From NCBI RefSeq assembly GCF_027579695.1, contig NC_083570.1, positions 11,220,051-11,284,050 on the forward strand: a DNA stretch of 64,000 bases, read 5' to 3'. The notes under the pieces were generated by a model, which was not told the origin of the DNA, searched no databases, and was given only the letters and a program-made list of their open reading frames with translations. This document shows positions 62,607-64,000 of this stretch, in pieces. A program made the position numbers and the translations under genes. Every line of letters begins with the position of its first letter. The first letter of the stretch is position 1. Source of the stretch: Neoarius graeffei. Lineage: Eukaryota > Chordata > Actinopteri > Siluriformes > Ariidae.

Positions 62607-64000
62607 CAGTGGGGAAAACAAGTATTTGATCCCTTGCTGATTTTGTTGGTTTGGCCACTAATAAAGACTCGATCAGTCTGTAATATTAATGGTAGGTGTA
62701 GTCTAACATGCTAAGACAGAATATCACAAAGAAAATCAAGAAATTGACTTTAAAGAATTTGTATTAATTTATTTGCATTTTATTGAGGAAAATAAGTATT
62801 TGAACCCTCTTGCCAAAAGGAATTAGTACTTTGTGGCAAACCCCTTATTAGCAAGCACAGAGGTCGGACGTTTTTTGTAGTTGATGACCAGGTTTCTGCA
62901 CATATTAGGAGGAATTTTGGTCCACTCTTCTTTGCAAATGACCTCTAAATCATCAAGATTCCGTGGCTGTCGCTTGGCAACTCTGAGCTTCAGCTCTCTC
63001 CATAGATTTTCTATAGGATTCAGGCCCGGAGACTGGCTGGGCCACTCCATGACTTTGATATGTTTCTTCTTCAGCCATTCCTTGGTTGCCTTGGCTGTAT
63101 GCTTTGGGTCATTATCCTGCTGGAAGACCCATCCACGACCCATTTTAAGCTTTCTGGCAGAGGGAAGGAGGTTTTCACTGAGGATTTTACGGTACATGGC
63201 TCCGTCCATCCTCCCATTGATACGGTGAAGTAGCCCTGTGCCTTGTGCAGAAAAACACCCCCAAAGCATAATGTTACCACCTCCATGCTTGACAGTGGGG
63301 ATGGTGTTCTTGGGGTCATAAGCAGCATGTCTCTCCCTCCAGACACGACGGGTTGAATTGATGCCAAAGAGCTCAATTTTGGTCTCATCTGACCATAACA
63401 CCTTCTCCCAGTCACTCTCCAAGTCATTCAGATGTTCATTGGCAAAGTTCAGGCGGGCCTGCACATGTGCTTTCTTAAGCAGGGGTACTTTGCGAGCACT
63501 GCAAGATGTTAGACCATTGCGGTGTAAAGTGTTACCAACTGTTTGCTTGGTGACTGTGATCCCAGCTGCTTTAAGATCATCCACTAACTCTGCCCGTGTT
63601 GTATTAGGTCTATTTCTCACCGTTCTCATGATCCTGGAAACCCCACGAGGTGAGATCTTATTTGGAGCCCCAGACCTAGGTCGATTGATGATCATGTTGT
63701 GAGTCTTGTACTTGTGCACAATTGCACCAACAGTTGTCACCTTAACACCCAGTTTCTTGCTAATGGTTTTGTAGCCCATACCGGTCTTGTGCAGGTCTAC
63801 AATCTTCTCCCTTAAATCCACAGAAAGCTCTTTAGTCTTTCCCATGTTGGAGAGTTTGGAGTCTGACAAACTGATTGATTCTGTGGCCAGGTGGCTTTTA
63901 TACAAGTCATTAGTGATATCAGGTGTCTTCAATTTAGGTGACAAGGTAATTTGGAGAGTCTAACTTGTCTGTATTAACAAGAACTCTTGATGGTTACTAG
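62607..64000 (-). mobile_element. Tc1-like DD34E element, cut by window edge
   Basis: The left end is CAGTGGGGAAAACAAGTATT after TA (62605-62606). This is the 3' end relative to the transposase. The other end lies beyond 64000. The transposase frame is complete. Confidence 0.93.
62823..63845 (-). CDS. Tc1-like transposase (DD34E), intact
   Basis: The 340-residue protein starts [20 protein letters not shown], the usual start of this group; the frame extends 33 codons further upstream, but those read like terminal sequence. The helix-turn-helix pair lies in residues 1-115, with [10 protein letters not shown] between. The catalytic residues are Asp153 ([10 protein letters not shown]), Asp244 ([10 protein letters not shown]) and Glu279 (NPIENLW), spaced by 34. 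The normally invariant SPDLNP reads SPGLNP (Gly274), a change next to the active site that could reduce activity. It ends [13 protein letters not shown], as expected for the family. Confidence 0.93.
   Translation of the reverse strand: MGKTKELSVDLREKIVDLHKTGMGYKTISKKLGVKVTTVGAIVHKYKTHNMIINRPRSGAPNKISPRGVSRIMRTVRNRPNTTRAELVDDLKAAGITVTKQTVGNTLHRNGLTSCSARKVPLLKKAHVQARLNFANEHLNDLESDWEKVLWSDETKIELFGINSTRRVWRERHAAYDPKNTIPTVKHGGGNIMLWGCFSAQGTGLLHRINGRMDGAMYRKILSENLLPSARKLKMGRGWVFQQDNDPKHTAKATKEWLKKKHIKVMEWPSQSPGLNPIENLWRELKLRVAKRQPRNLDDLEVICKEEWTKIPPNMCRNLVINYKKRPTSVLANKGFATKY

Noticed and set aside
62881..63702. Plus-strand frames of about 115 codons opposite the minus-strand Tc1 transposase
   Set aside because: Shadow frames of the intact minus-strand gene.
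1..64000. Full-length endogenous retrovirus or virus-derived gene
   Set aside because: No LTR pair, gag, pol or env motif was found; the only membrane-protein ORF (51003-51335) lacks retroviral features.

Overview
The window is eukaryotic and almost certainly from a ray-finned (teleost) fish. The signs are Tc1-like transposons with intact 340-360 residue transposases, a tRNA-derived SINE present as seven copies, L2- and Tx1/L1-like LINE fragments, many hAT, PIF/Harbinger, Kolobok, ISL2EU and P-like DNA elements, spliced gene fragments and long microsatellites. The SINE looks like one I associate with catfish genomes, but that is memory and not a test. No rRNA, free-standing tRNA, CRISPR array or bacterial-style operon is seen.

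Layout. 1-2.5 kb: an L2-like LINE end, a foldback and three head-to-tail SINEs. 2.5-5.6 kb: a hAT element holding a second hAT, a 92-bp hAT miniature and a SINE. 6.2-7.2 kb: a promoter-like motif and a THAP zinc-finger first exon. 7.3-36.9 kb: a huge nest. Weak inverted arms (7306-7436 and 36665-36875) enclose a foldback element (7437-29293) swollen to 21.9 kb by a 5'-truncated LINE, several hATs, a P-like element with its own THAP exon, a DD37E Tc1 element, a second long palindrome and many MITEs. Next come a Kolobok-type element (29449-32156), a spliced THAP-type gene fragment (32335-33950) and a Harbinger-type element carrying an intact Tc1 (34122-35716). 37-41.3 kb: MITEs and an AT-rich hAT-like element. 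41.3-56.0 kb: five exons of a fish TRIM-type gene (B-boxes and coiled coil) on the plus strand. Its introns are stuffed with nested repeats, including an intact Tc1 (46517-48115), a retroposon-like unit with a small membrane-protein ORF (49875-51586) and two related hATs. 56-64 kb: a piggyBac/Kolobok-type MITE, a hAT, an L2 LINE reverse-transcriptase remnant, a BED-finger hAT split by a MITE, another hAT, and a third intact Tc1 running off the right edge.

How it fits together. Only the three Tc1 transposases are complete and plausibly functional. The other coding pieces (five THAP-type exons, two BED-finger exons, four very short N-terminal pieces and one hAT C-terminal piece) are DNA-binding starts or remnants of transposases whose catalytic parts are missing, so most elements here depend on enzymes made elsewhere. 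Target-site duplications are unusually well kept: thirteen exact 8-bp hAT duplications, plus TA, TAA/TTA, TTAA and AT duplications. They let the order of insertion be read directly. The TRIM-type locus lacks a RING exon and a PRY-SPRY exon in the window, so it is probably a broken or partial copy. Coordinates of elements come from terminal repeats and duplications read by eye. Family names rest on signature features and remembered protein motifs, not on database searches.
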